DNA from: Plecoglossus altivelis
Taxonomy: Eukaryota > Chordata > Actinopteri > Osmeriformes > Plecoglossidae
Direction: 5' to 3'
NCBI GenBank assembly: GCA_036571765.1
Contig: BROE01000017.1
Location: 2,042,647 to 2,106,646 of the forward strand
Length of the DNA: 64,000 bases
The notes under the pieces were generated by a model. It worked only from the letters and a program-made list of their open reading frames with translations. It was not told where the DNA came from and did not search any database. The translations under genes were made by a program, and so were the position numbers. Below, one piece after another: positions 59,683 through 64,000 of this stretch. The stretch's first letter is position 1, and every line of letters starts with the position of its first letter.

Positions 59683-62630
59683 ATGGTGGAACACATTAAA
59701 CTGTCTACCGAACTCTTTTTGAGACTGGTCAAAACGGTAGGAAGTGCTTTTGGCATCATGGGCTTCTTCGTGCTTTTTCAGTATATTTTTGAACTTGACT
59801 TTACATGTCCATGCGAACCATTTGGAAACGCCTTGTACTGCACCATCTACATGGGGCTGCCTTTTGTGGTAATTATTTTATTATCCTTGCTGATAGACCC
59901 AGGACGCTCAAGAGCGTGTTCATTATGCAAGAATTGTACATGCTCTGAGCTGTGCGGCAAAAGAATACGTCTCGTCGCCTTAAGATCGATTTCAGTGGCG
60001 TTATTGTGGCCTATTACTGCCTTAATTGATGGAGATTGGTATGTGTGCCTACAATTGAACAACTGCGCATTTGAAGAGCAGCTTCACTGCAAAAAAAAAG
60101 ATATTTGGACAGAAGCAGAGACTGTGAAATACCGAACTGAAGTAAATACCTCTCGGGTAAGTGAATCTATGTGCAGCTGTACATATGTAACATGACACGT
60201 ATACACATATAGCTATGTCTGATATGTATCATATTGTTTGTATGTTATGGTACTTGCACTGATGTTTTGGAAAGCACTACCATGTCACAACAATTTTGGC
60301 CATGACTGTTATATATATATATATATATATATATAACAGTCATGGCCAAAATTGTTGGCACCCCTGACATTTTTCCAGAAAATGAGGTATTTCTCACAGA
60401 AAAGTATTGAAATTACACATGTTTTGCTATGCACATGTTTATTTCCTTTGTGTGTATTGGAATAACACAAAAAAAAACAGGAAAAAAAGCAAATTTGACA
60501 CAATTTCACACAAAACTCAAAAGATGGGCCAGACAAAATTATTGGCACCCTTAACTTAATATTTGGTTGCACACCCTTTGGAAAAAATAACTGAAATCAG
60601 TCGCTTCCTATAACCATCAATAAGCTTCTTACATCTCTCACCCGGAATTTTGGACCACTCTTCTTTTGCAAACTGCTCCAGGTCTCTCATATTGGATGGG
60701 TGCCTTTTCCCAACAGCAATTTTAAGATCTCTCCACAGGTGTTCAATGGGATTAAGATCTGGACTCGTTGCTGGCCACATCAGAACTCTCCAGCGCTTTG
60801 TTGCCATCCATTTCTGGGTGCTTTTTGAAGTATGTTTGGGGTCATTGTCCTGCTGGAAGACCCATGATCTCGGACGCAAACCCAGCTTTCTGACACTGGG
60901 CCCTACATTGCGACCCAAAATCCTTTGGTAATCCTCAGATTTCATGATGCCATGCACACAGTCAAGGCACCCAGTGCCAGAGGCAGCAAAACAACCCCAA
61001 AACATCTTTGAACCTCCACCATATTTGACTGTAGGTACTGTGTTCTTTTCTTTGAAGGCTTCATTACATTTTCGGTAAACAGTAGAACGATGTGCTTTAC
61101 CAAAAAGCTCTATCTTGGTCTCATCTGTCCATAAGACGTTCTCCCAGAAGGAATTTGGCTTACTCATGTACATTTTGGCAAACTGTAGTCTTGCTTTTTT
61201 ATGTCTCTGTGTCAGCAGTGGGGTCCTCCTGGGTCTCCTGCCATAGCGTTTCATTTCATTCAAATTTCGACGTATAGTTCGCGCTGACACTGATGCACCC
61301 TGAGCCTGCAGGACAGCTTGAATTTCTTTGGAACTTGTTTGGGGCTGCTTATCCACCATCCGGACTATCCTGCGTTGCAACCTTTCATCAATTTTTCTCT
61401 TCCGTCCACGTCCAGGGAGATTAGCTACAATGCCATGGGTTGCAAACTTCTTGATCATGTTGCGCACTGTGGACAAAGGAACATCTAGATCTCTGGAGAT
61501 GGACTTGCAACCTTGAGATTGTTGATATTTTTCCAAAAGTTTGGTTCTCAAGTCCTCAGACAGTTCTCTTTTCCTCTTTCTGTTCTCCATGCTTAGTGTG
61601 GCACACACAGAAACACAATGCAAAGACTGAGTCAACTTCTCTCCTTTTTATCTGCTTTTAGGTGTGATTTTTAGATTGCCCACACCTGTTACTTGCCCCA
61701 GGTGAGTTTAAAGGAGCATCACATGCTTGAAACAAACTTATTCATCCACAATTTTGAAAGGGTGCCAATAATTTTGTCCGGCCCATCTTTTGAGTTTTGT
61801 GTGAAATTGTGTCAAATTTGCTTTTTTTACTGTTATTCCAATACACACAAAGGAAATAAACATGTGCATAGCAAAACATGTGTAATTTCAATACTTTTCT
61901 GTGAGAAATACCTCATTTTCTGGAAAAATGTCAGGGGTGCCAACAATTTTGGCCATGACTGTATATATATATATATATACAGTACATAGATATATAGTAC
62001 ATACATATATATATATGAAATGACTATGTAGTGCAATGTTATTTTTGCTTCCAGGTGATAGGTTTGGGAATACTTGCAATCCTTGTACTCTCATGGTTGT
62101 TGGTAACATGCAGACGTGAGAAAGAATACAAAGAACATTTGAAGAACAAACTACAAGAAGAGGCTGAAGAGAAGAATGAGGAGATGCTCGCAGATGAAGA
62201 AGTTGCGGCTCATTTCTGGTCTACAGGGCGTGAGAGGTGCGCTAAAGCTAAGCAGGAAAATGCTAAAGCTAGACAGGAAGAGGCTAAAGCTAGACAGGAA
62301 GAGGCTAAAGCTAGACAGGAAGAGACCAACGCTAGAGCTGCTCCTGGACAGAAACAGACAGGAGTAGGAGCTTCTACTGAACAGAGACCGACAGGAGTAG
62401 ACCCTGACTTAAGAGAGGTACAGGCAGAAGCTGGACAGGGAAATACTAAAGTTAGACAGGAAGAGGCTAAAGCTAGACAGGAAGAGGCTAAAGCTAGACA
62501 GGAAGAGGCTAAAGCTCAACAGGAAGAGAATAAAGCTCAAAAGCAAGAGAATGAAGCTAAGCAGCAAAAGGCTAAACCTAGACAGGAAAAGGTTAACGCT
62601 GAGCAGGAAGAGGCTCAAGCTAACGTTTGA
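59683..62630 (+). CDS. CALHM-family large-pore channel with a heptad-repeat tail
   Basis: Calcium homeostasis modulator family proteins form large-pore plasma-membrane channels permeable to ions and ATP. Two exons, 59683-60156 and 62055-62630, close to 349 residues. The first exon carries three membrane segments (SAFGIMGFFVLFQYIF, GLPFVVIILLSLLID, ISVALLWPITALIDGDW) and the paired extracellular cysteines typical of the family, FTCPCEP...YC and CLQLNNCAF. The second exon starts VIGLG with the fourth membrane segment (LAILVLSWLLVTC), as in other CALHM genes, which split at this point. The cytosolic tail then departs from known members: about 150 residues dominated by AKARQEE heptads coded by a 21-bp repeat. 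Similarity looks closest to the CALHM4/5/6 group, but the paralogue cannot be fixed. The intron holds an intact Tc1 transposon. Confidence 0.85.
60286..60310. repeat. Inverted outer-end fragment of the same Tc1 family
   Basis: CAACAATTTTGGCCATGACTGT at 60288-60309 is the reverse complement of the left end of the transposon, separated from it only by a TA run (60310-60336). It matches the right-hand end of the family. Confidence 0.85.
60337..61962 (-). mobile_element. Complete Tc1-type DNA transposon in the CALHM intron
   Basis: An element of about 1.63 kb is bounded by inverted repeats of about 205-215 bp (60337-60551 and 61759-61962), both ending CAGTCATGGCCAAAATTGTTGG read inwards and set in TA-rich target DNA. 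Both arms hold the same internal landmarks (GGGGTGCCAACAATTTT, CATTTTCTGGAAAAATGTC, an inner GGTGCCAATAATTTTGTC). The outer and inner motifs resemble each other, the IR/DR layout of Tc1-like elements. The two arms look nearly identical apart from small length differences in A runs, suggesting a recent insertion. Confidence 0.93.
60556..61590 (-). CDS. Tc1-family transposase, open throughout
   Basis: Cuts and pastes the surrounding element at TA sites. The frame is open from 61635; the second methionine, MENRKRKRELS at 61590, gives 344 residues, the usual Tc1 length. An N-terminal paired-like helix-turn-helix region (KSISRDLDVPLSTVRNMIKK) is followed by a GRGRKRK AT-hook-like motif and a second helix-turn-helix. 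The catalytic triad is complete: WTDE, QQDND and NPIE, with 34 residues between the last two acidic residues (DD34E). No stop or frameshift is seen, so the protein could be functional. Confidence 0.95.
   Translation of the reverse strand: MENRKRKRELSEDLRTKLLEKYQQSQGCKSISRDLDVPLSTVRNMIKKFATHGIVANLPGRGRKRKIDERLQRRIVRMVDKQPQTSSKEIQAVLQAQGASVSARTIRRNLNEMKRYGRRPRRTPLLTQRHKKARLQFAKMYMSKPNSFWENVLWTDETKIELFGKAHRSTVYRKCNEAFKEKNTVPTVKYGGGSKMFWGCFAASGTGCLDCVHGIMKSEDYQRILGRNVGPSVRKLGLRPRSWVFQQDNDPKHTSKSTQKWMATKRWRVLMWPATSPDLNPIEHLWRDLKIAVGKRHPSNMRDLEQFAKEEWSKIPGERCKKLIDGYRKRLISVIFSKGCATKY
62241..62530 (+). repeat. 21-bp coding minisatellite in the CALHM tail
   Basis: Two blocks (62241-62336 and 62440-62530) repeat GCTAAAGCTAGACAGGAAGA with period 21, coding AKARQEE. 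They are separated by a non-repeated GASTEQRPTG-type segment. Confidence 0.93.
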
Positions 62631-64000
62631 GCTAACATACTGAACAGGGACAGAGTATAAGGAATGATTATGCTCAGGGGACAAGTTTGGAGTAGAGTCC
62701 ACCAAATCCTGCAGAGCTACCTCCTGAAGGAAAACAGTTATAGCCTGAAGAAAGACAGTTACCTGGATAGGGGAGGGGATAGTGTGAGCTTGGAGGTGAA
62801 CAATATACAGAATCAACTCTCTTACTATCAGATCAAAAGTAGATCTCAACCAATACAGCTTTGATGTCTAGAACTCTTAATCTCTAAGAAAAATTCCCTC
62901 CAAGTCTTTATGGTATCACAGAGATTTCCCATAAATTGTATGACTGCTTCCTGTTTCCTTTTCTGTCAGTGGAGAGTCCAAGACAAGTGCAAATGAAAGC
63001 AATACGTTTTGGGTATCACATGTTTTCTTGCAATGTAGTATAATTTGCAGTTGGAGACTTTAAAGTAAATATGTTATTTTGCTGTAGAACGCTGTTGCAT
63101 TGAAAGGGTTTATTTTATGGCAGGATATTTTAGTAAGGTACTTGACTGTTGTCTACAGGTATTCCGAGTTCCATAACTGAGCTATCAATGTGTCATATTG
63201 TTATACATATTGATAATTAAACTCACTTTTTACTGGAAGAAAAGTTTTGTTCCAGGATATAGATTTATTTTCTTTAAAATTACAATATCTGTATATTTTT
63301 TCCATTTATCCATATCTGTAACCCAAAGTAAATGTAACACGGGTTTATTTGCTGCATTTAATTTTAACTTTCATGCACGTAACTTGTAAATAAAGAAAAC
63401 GTTTTTTTATTTTTATTTTTTAAATCAATGCCCAACCTAGCGTACAGTATGTAGCTTATAGAGAATGAAATACCTTACATTGTTTCTCCATCACTAGTCA
63501 TCTTCGAAACTACTGGAATTTCGACTTTCTGGAGAGAGAAAATCTCATATTACCACTGCTCTCAAATCTCACGCATTCTGTTTGACTCGCGCATATCAAC
63601 CATCTGTAACGCAGCACCTTGTTTTTCTCATATTTCGAAGGAAGGGACCATCGCCCTTTCCCCAACTACCCCCAACACAATCTGCAGAGTCGGTGGACGC
63701 CTTGACTGCTGGTGTAATGAACTGTTGGACTGTTACAGTCCAATTTAAATTACTGAACCAAACCGACACAATAACAAACGTGGAACAGATAGGCTTAGCA
63801 CATATTTCGATGTCTTGTACCAACATAAAAATAAATAAAAAACTTTTATTTGGGCTATAGTCTACAATAACTCATAACTGCAGCACACCAGGCAGTTCCC
63901 ACTTTATTAGAAAGTAGTCACAGTAAATGTTTCTCGAAGAACGGAGTATTTGATTTACCCAGACTTGGCAGCGACTGTGCTGACCCACGCAAATTTAAAT
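62631..64000. other. CALHM 3' UTR and downstream DNA
   Basis: AATAAA at about 63390 is a likely poly(A) signal for the CALHM gene. No further gene was recognised up to the window end; the short frames at 63582-63860 have no family resemblance. Confidence 0.45.

Overview
The window is nuclear DNA from a vertebrate, almost certainly a ray-finned (teleost) fish. The species cannot be fixed from sequence alone. The evidence is compact multi-exon genes with GT-AG introns, orthologues of vertebrate-only genes (il2rg, CALHM family, picalm, rab38), long CA/GT microsatellites, many intronic minisatellites, an intact Tc1-type transposon and tRNA-derived SINEs. Exon borders below were found by reading splice sites and checking that reading phase closes across each junction.

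Layout. (1) 598-8344, plus strand: the last 23 exons of phka1, the muscle-type alpha regulatory subunit of phosphorylase kinase; the 5' part lies outside the window. (2) 12208-22704, minus strand: an 18-exon picalm-like clathrin assembly gene convergent with phka1; their poly(A) signals lie within about 170 bp of each other. (3) 24106-25550, minus: rab38, a small GTPase in three exons. (4) 28108-31822, minus: slc7a3, a cationic amino acid transporter in 11 exons. (5) 37913-39296, minus: snx12, a PX-domain sorting nexin. (6) 40895-45138, minus: il2rg, the common cytokine receptor gamma chain, in 8 exons. (7) 46992-54217, plus: slc9a6, an endosomal Na+/H+ exchanger, interrupted by a badly anomalous A-rich block where one conserved exon should be. 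(8) 55.9-59.5 kb: intergenic DNA with a CALHM-gene fragment and a degenerate LINE. (9) 59683-62630, plus: a two-exon CALHM-family channel gene whose single intron carries a complete Tc1 transposon (60337-61962).

phka1, slc7a3, snx12 and il2rg all correspond to human Xq13.1 and slc9a6 to Xq26, whereas picalm and rab38 correspond to human 11q14. The segment is therefore a fish-specific mosaic of two ancestral syntenies. The genes are not an operon and share no pathway; several act in endosomal or lysosome-related traffic (picalm, rab38, snx12, slc9a6).

The most unusual signal is that several minisatellites appear to have grown out of exon ends together with their 5' splice sites. In phka1 (about 20 copies, 35-bp unit) every unit carries a polypyrimidine-CAG acceptor, ten bases of exon end and a GTAAG donor. 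Similar donor duplications occur in slc9a6 and picalm. No new enzyme or defence system was seen.
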